From assembly GCF_018619435.1 (NCBI RefSeq), contig NZ_JAHFZF010000003.1, forward strand, positions 178,003-242,002: 64,000 nucleotides of DNA, written 5' to 3'. Position 1 is the first letter of the stretch; each line of letters begins with the position of its first letter. This DNA comes from Rhodoferax sp. U11-2br. GTDB lineage: Bacteria; Pseudomonadota; Gammaproteobacteria; Burkholderiales; Burkholderiaceae_C. Of this stretch, positions 1 through 8,705 are shown in pieces. A program made the position numbers and the translations under genes. The notes under the pieces are model-generated. The model made no database searches. It was not told where the DNA came from and was given only the letters and a program-made list of their open reading frames with translations.

Positions 1-193
1 ACCTCGTGACTTGAGGCCCTGCGTTTGCAGCAGCCAGCAGCACCAGGCGGTTCTGGTAGCCAAGCCGGTTTGCTGGGCGACATCGCTCACACTGGTATTC
101 CTGGGAGGAAATATTTACACTCGCTGAGCGAGTCAATGCCTTCACCCATCACCCTGGAGTGCCACAGCATCCAGCGGTCAGTCAGGAGGAAAT
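1..193. other. leader region at left window edge
   Basis: No complete gene is visible here. On the minus strand a GTG at 90, preceded by AGGA, opens a 30-codon frame running off the window; it reads like a helix-turn-helix (SDVAQQTGLATRTAW), so it may be the start of an IclR-like regulator, but this is weak. An 11-bp string (GGAGGAAATAT) occurs at 104-114 and again at 185-195, where it forms the ribosome-binding site and first bases of the next gene. A short perfect dyad, ACTCGCT-G-AGCGAGT, lies at 119-133. Confidence 0.3.
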
Positions 194-1234
194 ATGGCAA
201 AGGCGTGGGTTTTCCTGTCACTCCTGTTGACCCTGCTTCCGGCATCGGCCATGGGTCCACCCCAAACACCGCCACCAGGGCCTGCTGCACAGGTGGCCAG
301 ATCGGTGGTTTTCATCGCATCGGACTACCGCAATGGCGGGGTCATGGGCGTTTACCGGGGCTTCGAAGAGGCCTCGCGCAAGCTTGGGTGGCAGGTCCGT
401 CTTGAAGACGGTGGCGGGCTCAAGACTCAACAGGCGACGATCTTGATGCAGGTCTTGGCCACCCGACCCCAAGGCATTGTTTTTGGTGGTTTTGAGCCAG
501 ATGAGTTTGCCGAGTTGGTGGCGCTTGCCAAACAGAACCGGGTTGTTTTGCTGGGCTGGCATGCCGCCAAGGAACCCGGCCCGACCAAAGACCTGTTTGT
601 CAACGTCTCGACCAGGCCGGTGGATGTGGCCAAACTTGCCGCTGCCTTTGTGATCCAGGACGCCATCGCGCAACAGCGCCAGGTTGGTGTGGTCATTTTC
701 AATGACAAGCAGTATGCGGTTGCCAATGCCAAGACCGAGGCCATGAGAGCCACCATTCAGGCCTGCCAGGGGTACAAAGGCTGCAAGCTGCTCTCGGTCG
801 AGAATGTACTGATTTCGGATGCGGCAGCTGCGATGCCTGCCGTGGTCCAGAAACTGGCCGCAGTCCACGGCGCGGCATGGACGTACAGCCTGGCGATCAA
901 TGATGTGTATTTTGACGAGATCAACTATCCGCTGATGTTGGTCAAACGTACCGATATTCGCCTCGTGTCTGCGGGCGACGGCTCCATCAAGGCGCTGGGT
1001 CGTATCGGTTCGGGGCTGTCACAGCAAGTCGCCACCGTGGCCGAACCTCTCAAAATGCAGGGATATCAGCTCGCCGATGAACTGAACCGGGCGCTCGCCG
1101 GTGTCGTACAGAGCGGGTTCCAGTCCAGTCCCATCTTGGTCACCACCGAGCTGCTCAAAACCACGGGCAGTCGGGGTATTGAGGCCAATCTGGATTTTGA
1201 AGCCGCCTACGCGGCCATCTGGGCCGGGAAGTAG
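194..1234 (+). CDS. periplasmic sugar-type substrate-binding protein
   Basis: The 346-aa product has a signal peptide (hydrophobic residues about 5-18, cleavage near ASA-M at 20) and a type-1 periplasmic-binding fold like the ribose/LacI group: a first lobe starting VVFIASDYRNGGVMGVYRG, and a later AGDGSIKALGRIG stretch. The start is chosen for the strong AGGAGG at the right distance. No permease or ATPase lies next to it. The gene ends 2 nt before a membrane GGDEF/EAL receptor, so it more likely acts as a ligand sensor for that receptor, in the manner of LuxP-LuxQ or NspS-MbaA, than as an importer component. The ligand is unknown. Confidence 0.8.
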   Translation: MAKAWVFLSLLLTLLPASAMGPPQTPPPGPAAQVARSVVFIASDYRNGGVMGVYRGFEEASRKLGWQVRLEDGGGLKTQQATILMQVLATRPQGIVFGGFEPDEFAELVALAKQNRVVLLGWHAAKEPGPTKDLFVNVSTRPVDVAKLAAAFVIQDAIAQQRQVGVVIFNDKQYAVANAKTEAMRATIQACQGYKGCKLLSVENVLISDAAAAMPAVVQKLAAVHGAAWTYSLAINDVYFDEINYPLMLVKRTDIRLVSAGDGSIKALGRIGSGLSQQVATVAEPLKMQGYQLADELNRALAGVVQSGFQSSPILVTTELLKTTGSRGIEANLDFEAAYAAIWAGK

Positions 1235-1236
1235 CG

Positions 1237-4029
1237 ATGGGATTCCTCCGCTACTCCGTTCTGGCTGTCAGGGTCCTGGTATGGGTTCTGCTGGCCAGTC
1301 TGGCTGTGTTTGCCCTGACAAGCACCTTTGGCATTGCCTATGAGCGAAACAACGCCTTGCGCCATGCCCATGCGGATGTCCAGAATGCGGTCGAACAAAG
1401 TCTGTCTGCCATTGCGATGTCGCTGTGGCAATACGACGTGTCAGGGCTCAACGCCTTGCTCAGCGGCATGGTGCACTCGGATGTGGTGGTGCGTGTTGAG
1501 GTTTTGGGACTGGGCAAAACGGTGGCCGATGTCCGCCAGCCGGGGTTCAGCGGGCCCATCGACCGGGTGTGGAGCCTGCCGGTGCTGGCTCCAGACAAAA
1601 AGGCCACCATCGGTAGCCTGCGCATCTCTGAGTCTTATGCCGAGGTCAACGCCAAGGCCGCTGAAACACTGACAACACTGATCCTGATTGATCTGGTCAA
1701 GATCGTTGGCTTGGCGCTGGTGCTGTTCACCATTGTGTATCGCCAGGTGGCCCGACACCTGCATCAACTGGCGATGGAGGTGACCCGGCTGGGGTCGTCC
1801 GACACGGTGGCAGCACTGTCTGTGGCCCGCAAGAAGAGGGGCAACTACCGTGACGAGATCGATATCCTGGTGGATGCGCTCAACCGGTTCCTGACTGAGC
1901 GCAACGAGGAAATGCGAAGGCGTTCCGCTGCAGACAAGCAAAGACGGCTGGCCGAACAGGCATTGGTGCAAAGTGAAGAAAATCTGGCGATCACCTTGCA
2001 CTCCATCGGGGATGCGGTCATTGCCACAGATCGGGCGGGACGGGTGACCCGCATGAACCCGACCGCAGAACGCCTGTCTGGCTGGACGCTGGGGGAGGCG
2101 CTGGGTCGACCTTTGCCAGAAGTCTTTGCGATCGTGAACGCGTCCACGCGCGAGGTGGTGGTTGATCCGGTGCAGCGTGTCATAGAACACGGCCAGGTGG
2201 TTGGGCTGGCCAACCATACGGTGTTGTTGGCCCGGGACGGCCAGGAGTACAAGATTTCTGACAGTGCCGCCCCGATTTGCCAGGCTGACGGGAGCATTGT
2301 GGGGGTGGTGCTGGTGTTCAGCGACGTCACCGAGAAATACCAGGCGCAGGAGGAGCTGCGTATTGCGGCCTGCGCTTTCGAATCGCAGCAGGGCATGTTC
2401 ATCACCAATGCCGAGCGGGTGATCCTACGGGTCAACCAGGCCTTTATCCAGATCACCGGCTTTGGTGCAGAAGAGGTGGTGGGGAAAACGCCGCGTCTGT
2501 TCAGGTCGGGGCGCCACGACGAGCGCTTTTACGCCCTCATGAGCCAGGCTTTGGACAAGGAAGGGGCCTGGGCTGGCGAGATATGGAACCGGCGCAAAAG
2601 TGGCGAGGTGTATCCCCAATGGCTCAGCATCAGCGCGTCCAAGGACAACGCAGGTGCGACCACCCACTTTGTTGCTATCTTCAGCGACATCAGTGAACGT
2701 CTGAACGCACAGGCACAGATTGACCGGCTGGCCTTTTATGACCCGCTGACCCAGTTGCCCAACCGCCGCCTGCTGTTGGACCGGCTGGCGCAAAGCCTGC
2801 ACATCAGCACCCGCCACACGCGCAAAAATGCCCTGTTGTTTGTGGATCTGGACAATTTCAGAACCCTCAACGACACCCTGGGCCACCACCAGGGCGACCT
2901 GCTGCTGATGCAGGTGGCGCAGCGCCTGAAAGCCTGCCTGCGCGATGGTGACACCGTGGCACGGTTGGGCAGTGATGAGTTTGTGGTGATGCTTGAAAAC
3001 CTCAGTGAAGACGAACTGGAGGCCGCGACCCAGGCCGAGACGGTGGGTGACAACGTGCTGCAGGCGTTTCATCGGGACTTCACACTGGACCACGGTGTCT
3101 ACCACGCCACATCCAGCATCGGCATCACCCTGTTTGGCGGCGGGATCTTGGAAAACAGCGAACAACCGCTCAAGCGGGCGGAGCTGGCCATGTTCCAGGC
3201 CAAGGCGGCCGGGCGTAACACACTGCGCTTTTTCGAGACCCAGATGCAGGCCGATGTGTCAGCCAATGCCTCGATGGAAGCCGATCTGCGCGAGGCCATC
3301 ACCAAGCAGCAGTTTTTGCTGCATTTCCAGCCGCAGGTGGTGGGGACCGGCCGCATCACTGGTGTTGAGGTCCTGCTGCGCTGGCAGCACCCGGATCGCG
3401 GCATGGTGTCACCCGGAGAATTCATCCCACTGGCAGAAAAATGTGGCCTGATCCTGCCGATTGGACAATGGGTGCTGCAGGCCGCCTGCACCCAGCTGGC
3501 GGCCTGGGCGATGCAGCCGGATCTAGCACATCTGAGCATGGCTGTGAATGTGAGTGCACGCCAATTCAAACAAGCCGACTTTGTCGACAGTGTGCTGGCC
3601 ACGCTGGCGCAAACCCGGGCTCCCGCCAAATTGCTCAAACTCGAACTCACCGAGAGCATGCTGGTCGATGATGTGGAGGCCATCATTGCCAAGATGGGTG
3701 CACTCAAGGCCCGCGGCGTGAGTTTTTCGCTGGACGACTTTGGCACCGGTTATTCCTCTTTGTCGTACCTGAAGCGTCTGCCCTTGGATCAGCTCAAGAT
3801 TGACCAGGGTTTTGTCAAAAACATTGTTTCCGATCCGAACGATGCCGCCATTGCCAAGATGGTGGTGGTGTTGGCCGAGAGCATGGGACTGTCGGTGATT
3901 GCCGAGGGGGTGGAACTGCAGGCTCAGGCTGAATTTCTGGCGCATCAGGGCTGTCACGCCTACCAGGGTTATCTGTTCAGCCGCCCCTTGCCGCTGGATG
4001 CGCTGGAATCCCTGGCACGGTCTGTCTGA
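1237..4029 (+). CDS. membrane PAS-PAS-GGDEF-EAL cyclic-di-GMP receptor
   Basis: This 930-aa protein has a transmembrane helix at about 8-30, a periplasmic domain (about 30-150), a second helix (about 153-172), a HAMP-like linker, two PAS domains (about 250-490), a GGDEF domain and a C-terminal EAL domain. The cyclase signature is GSDEF (578-582), with serine for the second glycine, which usually weakens or removes cyclase activity. The EAL signature reads EVL (711-713), but the downstream DDFGTGYSSLSYL loop is intact. It is therefore probably a phosphodiesterase with a regulatory GGDEF domain. It is expressed with the binding protein just upstream, which I infer supplies its periplasmic input. 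Confidence 0.88.
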   Translation: MGFLRYSVLAVRVLVWVLLASLAVFALTSTFGIAYERNNALRHAHADVQNAVEQSLSAIAMSLWQYDVSGLNALLSGMVHSDVVVRVEVLGLGKTVADVRQPGFSGPIDRVWSLPVLAPDKKATIGSLRISESYAEVNAKAAETLTTLILIDLVKIVGLALVLFTIVYRQVARHLHQLAMEVTRLGSSDTVAALSVARKKRGNYRDEIDILVDALNRFLTERNEEMRRRSAADKQRRLAEQALVQSEENLAITLHSIGDAVIATDRAGRVTRMNPTAERLSGWTLGEALGRPLPEVFAIVNASTREVVVDPVQRVIEHGQVVGLANHTVLLARDGQEYKISDSAAPICQADGSIVGVVLVFSDVTEKYQAQEELRIAACAFESQQGMFITNAERVILRVNQAFIQITGFGAEEVVGKTPRLFRSGRHDERFYALMSQALDKEGAWAGEIWNRRKSGEVYPQWLSISASKDNAGATTHFVAIFSDISERLNAQAQIDRLAFYDPLTQLPNRRLLLDRLAQSLHISTRHTRKNALLFVDLDNFRTLNDTLGHHQGDLLLMQVAQRLKACLRDGDTVARLGSDEFVVMLENLSEDELEAATQAETVGDNVLQAFHRDFTLDHGVYHATSSIGITLFGGGILENSEQPLKRAELAMFQAKAAGRNTLRFFETQMQADVSANASMEADLREAITKQQFLLHFQPQVVGTGRITGVEVLLRWQHPDRGMVSPGEFIPLAEKCGLILPIGQWVLQAACTQLAAWAMQPDLAHLSMAVNVSARQFKQADFVDSVLATLAQTRAPAKLLKLELTESMLVDDVEAIIAKMGALKARGVSFSLDDFGTGYSSLSYLKRLPLDQLKIDQGFVKNIVSDPNDAAIAKMVVVLAESMGLSVIAEGVELQAQAEFLAHQGCHAYQGYLFSRPLPLDALESLARSV

Positions 4030-4071
4030 GCGCAAGTCGGGAGCCATTTTTATAAGGGAAACTGACTTATG

Positions 4072-4112
4072 GCCCTTTATATATAAGGTTTGCATGCTCT
4101 TTATTTTGATTG
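4072..4112. repeat. possible degenerate copy of the interspersed palindromic repeat
   Basis: The stretch has GCCCTT-tatATATAAGG followed by an AT-rich GCTCTTTATTTTGAT tail. This matches the layout of the better copies at 11012 and 16524 but without the CTCTAG left arm. It lies downstream of the EAL gene. Confidence 0.3.
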
Positions 4113-4134
4113 TTTTGCATGCGCTGCGCCCAAG

Positions 4135-4174
4135 AAAAACGCGCTGCAGACCGGGTGATCAACAGCGCGTTTTT
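4135..4174. terminator. bidirectional intrinsic terminator
   Basis: AAAAACGCGCTG at 4135-4146 pairs with CAGCGCGTTTTT at 4163-4174. The GC stem is flanked by A and T runs, so it works on both strands. It separates the plus-strand EAL gene from the minus-strand amino-acid binding protein. A second hairpin (ACCCCAC/GTGGGGT, 4181-4200) sits next to it. Confidence 0.85.
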
Positions 4175-4207
4175 TGAGGTACCCCACTTGGCTGTGGGGT
4201 GAACAAA

Positions 4208-5359
4208 TCAGTTCAGCGCAACACGGGCTTTGCCCTTGAAGCTGTAGAGTGTGACCGCCGGGGTGGTCAGTTCACCCTTGGGGGTGAAAGCGATGTTGGC
4301 GGTGATGCCCTTGAACTGGGTCTTGCTGATGAAAGGCACATAGACCTGCGGATCGACCGAGTTGGCGCGTTTCATCGCGTCCACCAGCACAAAGGCTGCG
4401 TCATAAGCGTAGGGGCTGTAGATCTGGAACTGGCCTGGGAAACGTGCATCGTAGCGCTTCTTCCATTCAGGGCCACCCTGCATTTTTTGCACCGAGGCGC
4501 CGCCGGTGGCGCAAGTCACGTTGACCAGGTTGTCGGACAGGCTGGCGAGTTCGGGCAGTTTTTCGGTGCACAAGGCGTCACCACCAAACAGTTTCACATT
4601 GGGCAGGCCCAGTTGCATCATCTGGCGCAGCAGCGGGCCGGCTTGGGCGTCCAGGCCGCCGTAGAAAATGGCGTCGGGCTTCTTGCTCTTGATCGAGGTC
4701 AGGATGGCGGTGAAGTCGGTGGCTTTGTCGGTGGTGTACTCGTTGGCAACCACTTGCACACCACGCTGTTCGGCGGTGGCCTTGAACACATCGGCCAGAC
4801 CCTGGCCGTAGGCTGTGCGGTCGTCAATCACCGCCACGGTCTTGATCTTGAGTGTGTCGTTGGCAAAATAAGCCAGGGCTGCACCCAGCGAGTTGTCGTT
4901 GGCGATCAGGCGGTAGGTGGTGTTGAAGCCGCGCTTGGTCACGTCCGGGTTGGTGGCAGCAGCGGTGATGTGCGGAATGCCACATTTGTTGTAGATGCTC
5001 GAAGCCGGGATGGTGGTGCCCGATTGCAAATGGCCCACCACACCTGCCACTTTGGAATCGCACAACTTTTGCGCCACGGCAGTGGCCTGGCGTGGGTCAC
5101 CGGCGTCATCTTCCGGGGCCAGTTCAAACTTGATCTTCTTGCCACCAATCACCAGCGCCTGGGCGTTGATGTCATCAATCGCCATGCGCACGCCGTTTTC
5201 TGTGTCCTTGCCAATGTGGGCAATACCGCCCGAGGTCGGGCCAGCGTGGGCGATGCGTACGGTTTGCACGTCTTGCGCATGCGCCAGGGATGAGCTCAGG
5301 GCCAGCACAGCAGCAGCTGTCAGGGTGAGCGAAGCAGCGGAGGAAGTAGAGGTTTGCAT
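4208..5359 (-). CDS. branched-chain amino-acid type ABC binding protein (LivK-like)
   Basis: The product is a 383-aa periplasmic binding protein of the leucine/isoleucine/valine family. After a signal peptide ending SLAHAQ it shows the family pattern (VRIAHAGPTSGGIAHIGKD, GVRMAIDDINA, and DDRTAYGQGLADVFK). The start at 5359 is chosen because the signal peptide begins there; a longer in-frame start at 5473 would bury it. No Liv permease or ATPase genes are adjacent, so it must use a transporter encoded elsewhere or be a lone receptor. The gene ends at a shared bidirectional terminator. A dyad with the NtrC-type core GCAC-N7-GTGC lies upstream at 5427-5441. Confidence 0.88.
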   Translation of the reverse strand: MQTSTSSAASLTLTAAAVLALSSSLAHAQDVQTVRIAHAGPTSGGIAHIGKDTENGVRMAIDDINAQALVIGGKKIKFELAPEDDAGDPRQATAVAQKLCDSKVAGVVGHLQSGTTIPASSIYNKCGIPHITAAATNPDVTKRGFNTTYRLIANDNSLGAALAYFANDTLKIKTVAVIDDRTAYGQGLADVFKATAEQRGVQVVANEYTTDKATDFTAILTSIKSKKPDAIFYGGLDAQAGPLLRQMMQLGLPNVKLFGGDALCTEKLPELASLSDNLVNVTCATGGASVQKMQGGPEWKKRYDARFPGQFQIYSPYAYDAAFVLVDAMKRANSVDPQVYVPFISKTQFKGITANIAFTPKGELTTPAVTLYSFKGKARVALN

Positions 5360-5503
5360 GTGATTGATCAGAAGTTGCGAAGGTTTCAGGCGCCATGCGG
5401 CCCCTGAACCTGCGATCTTACTGTCTGCACACTTTCGGTGCGAGCATGCGTCACCTGGATCAATCCAAGTCAAGCGTGATTTACGCGGCTAATAAGCGTG
5501 CGC

Positions 5504-6262
5504 TCAATGCCCCAGAATCTTCGACAAGAAGTCCTTGCTGCGTTCACTTTGCGGGTTGTTGAAGAAGTCGTGCGGGTTGTTCTGCTCAACGATCTGGCCT
5601 TGGTCCATGAAGATCACACGGTCGGCCACCGCCTTGGCAAACCCCATCTCGTGGGTGACACACAGCATGGTGATGCCCTCACCAGCCATCGCAATCATCA
5701 CGTCGAGCACTTCCTTGATCATCTCGGGGTCGAGTGCGCTGGTGGGTTCGTCAAACAGCATGATCTTGGGTTTGAGGCACAGGGCCCGCGCAATCGCCAC
5801 ACGCTGCTGTTGGCCGCCCGAGAGCTGCAGCGGGTACTTGTGCGCCTGTTCGGCAATACGCACCCGTTTGAGTTGCACCATGGCCTTTTCCTCGGCCTCT
5901 TTTTTGGGGATCTTGCCCACCCACATCGGTGACAGCGTCAGGTTTTCCAGCACGGTGAGGTGCGGGAACAGGTTGAACTGCTGGAACACCATGCCGACTT
6001 CTTTGCGCACCTGGTCAATCGCCTTGATGTCGTCGGTCAGCTCCACGCCATCAACGATTAGTCGGCCCTGCTGGTGTTCTTCAAGCCGGTTGATGCAGCG
6101 GATCAGCGTCGATTTGCCCGAGCCGGATGGCCCGCAGATGACGATGCGTTCGCCCTTGGCCACGCTCAGGTCAATGTCGCGCAACACATGGAAGTTGTTG
6201 CCGTACCACTTGTTGACTTTGTCAAATGTGATGATGGGGGAGGTGGTGTTGGTTTCAGCCAT
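5504..6262 (-). CDS. aapP: general L-amino-acid ABC transporter ATPase AapP
   Basis: This 252-aa cytoplasmic ATPase energises the polar/general amino-acid importer. Walker A is GPSGSGKST (44-52), followed by a Q-loop (FQQFNLFPH), the signature [15 protein letters not shown], Walker B with [12 protein letters not shown], and the switch histidine in VTHEMGFA. It is last in the minus-strand operon aapJ-aapQ-aapM-aapP, 26 nt after aapM. Its length and motifs match the family, and it resembles the second ATPase at 24238, which serves the aot system. Confidence 0.93.
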   Translation of the reverse strand: MAETNTTSPIITFDKVNKWYGNNFHVLRDIDLSVAKGERIVICGPSGSGKSTLIRCINRLEEHQQGRLIVDGVELTDDIKAIDQVRKEVGMVFQQFNLFPHLTVLENLTLSPMWVGKIPKKEAEEKAMVQLKRVRIAEQAHKYPLQLSGGQQQRVAIARALCLKPKIMLFDEPTSALDPEMIKEVLDVMIAMAGEGITMLCVTHEMGFAKAVADRVIFMDQGQIVEQNNPHDFFNNPQSERSKDFLSKILGH

Positions 6263-6288
6263 GGTGGTGTTTGGTTGAATGGGGGAAA

Positions 6289-7392
6289 TCAGCGCAGCTT
6301 GCTCTTGTTGACCTGTTTTTCCACCCAGCGGCTGTAGCGTGACATGGAGAAGCAGAACACAAAATAGATCAGCGCGATGAAGAAGTAGCCTTCGATGATG
6401 TAAGGCCGCCAGTTGGCATCTGAGTTGACACCGAGTTTGAGCGCACCGGTCAGCTCGTACAGGCTCACGATGGTCACCAGCGAGGTGTCTTTGAAGGTGG
6501 AGATGAAGTTGTTCATGATGCCCGGCACCACCATCGCCAGCGCCTGCGGCAGCACAATCATGCGTTGTGTCTGCCAGTAGCTCAGCCCCAGGGTGGCGGC
6601 CGCTTCGACCTGCCCTTTGGGAATAGCCTGCAGGCCACCGCGGATCACTTCGGCCATGTAGGCCGCCGCAAACAGCGTGATACCCACCAGCACGCGCACC
6701 AGCACATCAATCTGGGTGCCTTGGGGCATGAACAGCGGGAACATGAATGAGGCCATGAACAGCACCGAGATCAGCGGCACACCACGGATCAGTTCGACAT
6801 AAATGGTGCAGAAGCTGCGGATCGCTGGCAGCTTGGAACGTCGGCCCAGTGCCACCAGCAGGGCAATCGGAAAACACAGCACCAGCGACAGCGAGGACAG
6901 CAGAATGGTCAGCGGCAGACCACCCCAGCGGTCGGTGTCGACCTGGGTCAGGCCAAACACCTTGCCATACATCAGCACAAAAAACACCGTCAGCACGACC
7001 AGCCACAGCAGCGGCAGCCAGGTTTTCCAGAAACTGCGGATGCAGCTCGCCACCAGCAAGCCGGTCAGCAAAATGGTGGCAATCAGCGGACGCCACTGTT
7101 CCTCATACGGGTAACGTCCAAACAGGATGATGCGGTATTTCTCGGAAATCACGCCCCAGCAGGCGCCGACACCTTCGGCGTGGCAGGCCTCGTAGTGGGG
7201 CGACCAGCTGGCGGAGATCAGTGCCCAGTGGATGGCCTGGGGCAGCAGCCACAGCAGCAAGCCGCCAATGACCACGGTGCCCAGGCTGGTTTTCCAGTCG
7301 GCCAGCAAGTTGCTCTTGATCCAGGCCAGCGGGCCTTCGGAGTTGATCGGCGCAGGGCGCGCTGCAATCGGTTGAAAAGTGGTTGAGGTCAT
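6289..7392 (-). CDS. aapM: general L-amino-acid ABC permease AapM
   Basis: This 367-aa inner-membrane permease has an N-terminal helix, an extended extra-cytoplasmic insertion, and a HisM-type core. The EAA loop that docks the ATPase is visible as [20 protein letters not shown]. The large size (versus about 230 residues for HisM) is typical of AapM. It lies 15 nt after aapQ and forms the transmembrane heterodimer with it. The ends are normal and I see no frameshift. Confidence 0.92.
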   Translation of the reverse strand: MTSTTFQPIAARPAPINSEGPLAWIKSNLLADWKTSLGTVVIGGLLLWLLPQAIHWALISASWSPHYEACHAEGVGACWGVISEKYRIILFGRYPYEEQWRPLIATILLTGLLVASCIRSFWKTWLPLLWLVVLTVFFVLMYGKVFGLTQVDTDRWGGLPLTILLSSLSLVLCFPIALLVALGRRSKLPAIRSFCTIYVELIRGVPLISVLFMASFMFPLFMPQGTQIDVLVRVLVGITLFAAAYMAEVIRGGLQAIPKGQVEAAATLGLSYWQTQRMIVLPQALAMVVPGIMNNFISTFKDTSLVTIVSLYELTGALKLGVNSDANWRPYIIEGYFFIALIYFVFCFSMSRYSRWVEKQVNKSKLR

Positions 7393-7407
7393 TTGGTGTC
7401 GTCCTGT

Positions 7408-8583
7408 TCAACGCTCTTTGATCGCCGCGCGGCTGTTGTACCAGCCCATCAGCAGCGAGGTACCCAGCGAGGTGATCAGGTACACCAGCATCACCAGCGA
7501 GATACATTCCACCGCGCGGCCGGTCTGGTTCAGCGCGGTGTTGGCAATCGACACCACATCGGGGTAACCAATGGCCACGGCCAGCGAGGAATTTTTGGTC
7601 AGGTTCAGGTACTGGTTGGTCAGCGGCGGGATGATGACCCGCAGCGCCTGCGGCAGCATCACCAGGCGCATTTCCTGTTGCTGCGACAGACCCAGTGCCG
7701 AGGCCGCTTCACCCTGGCCGCGTGGCACCGAGGCAATGCCTCCGCGCACCACCTCGGCAATGAAGGACGCGGTGTAGAGCGTCAGGCCAATCAGCACCGC
7801 CAGAAATTCGGGTGTCAGGGCACCACCATTCTCAATCGCAAAATCCCCCTTGACAGGGCGGTTCAGTTCGGTGGGTGCACCACCCAAGGCCCAGCCCGCC
7901 AGGCTGCAGGCGACCAAGATCAGCACCGGCACCCAGAACGCACTGCGCAATTGCCCCGTGGTTTCAAACTGGCGCTTGGCCCAGCACCGGTACAGCAGCA
8001 CCAGCGCCACCCCGGCCAGCAGACCAAAGGCCGCCCACAGTTGGCCAGCCGCCCACACTGGGATCGGGTAGTTCAAACCACCCTTGGACAAAAAGAAGTC
8101 GCCAACTTGCCAGGCCACGTCTGCCGAGGGCAAGACCTCGGTCAGGATCACGTACCACATCAGCAATTGCAGCAGCACCGGGATGTTGCGAAAGGCTTCC
8201 ACATACGACAGGCAGACCCCACGCACCAGTGCGTTGCGTGAGAACCGCCCAATACCCAGCAAGGTGCCCAGCAGAGTCGACAGGATGATGCCCACAATGG
8301 CCACCCGCAGGGTATTGGTCACACCCACCAGAAACGCCTGCCAATAGGGTTGTTCGGAGTCAAAGGGGTACAGGCTTTCACCGATGTCAAAACCGGCGGC
8401 CTGGCTCAGAAAATCAAAACCACTCTGGATGCCGCGCACCCGCATGTTGACCAAGGTGTTGTGGGCCAGGAACCAGACCACAGCCACAATGGCCACAATG
8501 GCCAGCACCTGGTAGACGATGCCGCGAAACGCCTGGCTGCGCCACGACCAGCGGTGGTGAGAGGGAGGGGTGTCAGAACTCAT
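7408..8583 (-). CDS. aapQ: general L-amino-acid ABC permease AapQ
   Basis: This 391-aa membrane protein is the partner permease of AapM. It has a first helix (about 25-45), a long periplasmic segment, extra helices in the insertion, and an EAA loop (EVVRGGIASVPRGQGEAASA) near the C-terminus. It follows aapJ after a 122-nt gap with a hairpin that probably limits read-through, so binding protein would be made in excess over permease. Family identity is secure; the substrate breadth (most L-amino acids, as in Rhizobium) is by homology. Confidence 0.92.
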   Translation of the reverse strand: MSSDTPPSHHRWSWRSQAFRGIVYQVLAIVAIVAVVWFLAHNTLVNMRVRGIQSGFDFLSQAAGFDIGESLYPFDSEQPYWQAFLVGVTNTLRVAIVGIILSTLLGTLLGIGRFSRNALVRGVCLSYVEAFRNIPVLLQLLMWYVILTEVLPSADVAWQVGDFFLSKGGLNYPIPVWAAGQLWAAFGLLAGVALVLLYRCWAKRQFETTGQLRSAFWVPVLILVACSLAGWALGGAPTELNRPVKGDFAIENGGALTPEFLAVLIGLTLYTASFIAEVVRGGIASVPRGQGEAASALGLSQQQEMRLVMLPQALRVIIPPLTNQYLNLTKNSSLAVAIGYPDVVSIANTALNQTGRAVECISLVMLVYLITSLGTSLLMGWYNSRAAIKER

Positions 8584-8640
8584 GGTGCTTCTTGCCCGCA
8601 GGCCTTGGAATGGAAGCCACGTGTGGCAGGTAGGGAATGC

Positions 8641-8688
8641 CTAAAAAAATGCGCCGCAGGCATCGCAGGTGCGACATCAAGCGGCGCA
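8641..8688 (-). terminator. intra-operon hairpin with U-tract between aapJ and aapQ
   Basis: Read on the minus strand, TGCGCCGC (8688-8681) pairs with GCGGCGCA (8657-8650) and is followed directly by a run of seven T. The loop itself contains a small dyad (TCGCAGGTGCGA). This is a textbook Rho-independent signal placed after the binding-protein gene, and a likely partial terminator or RNA-stabilising stem. Confidence 0.75.
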
Positions 8689-8705
8689 GCGTGACAGACA
8701 GTCGA

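Noticed and set aside
1..90. Minus-strand frame resembling an IclR-like helix-turn-helix
   Set aside because: Only 30 codons are visible, the GTG start is unusual for this family and no second domain can be seen; kept only as a note in the leader entry.
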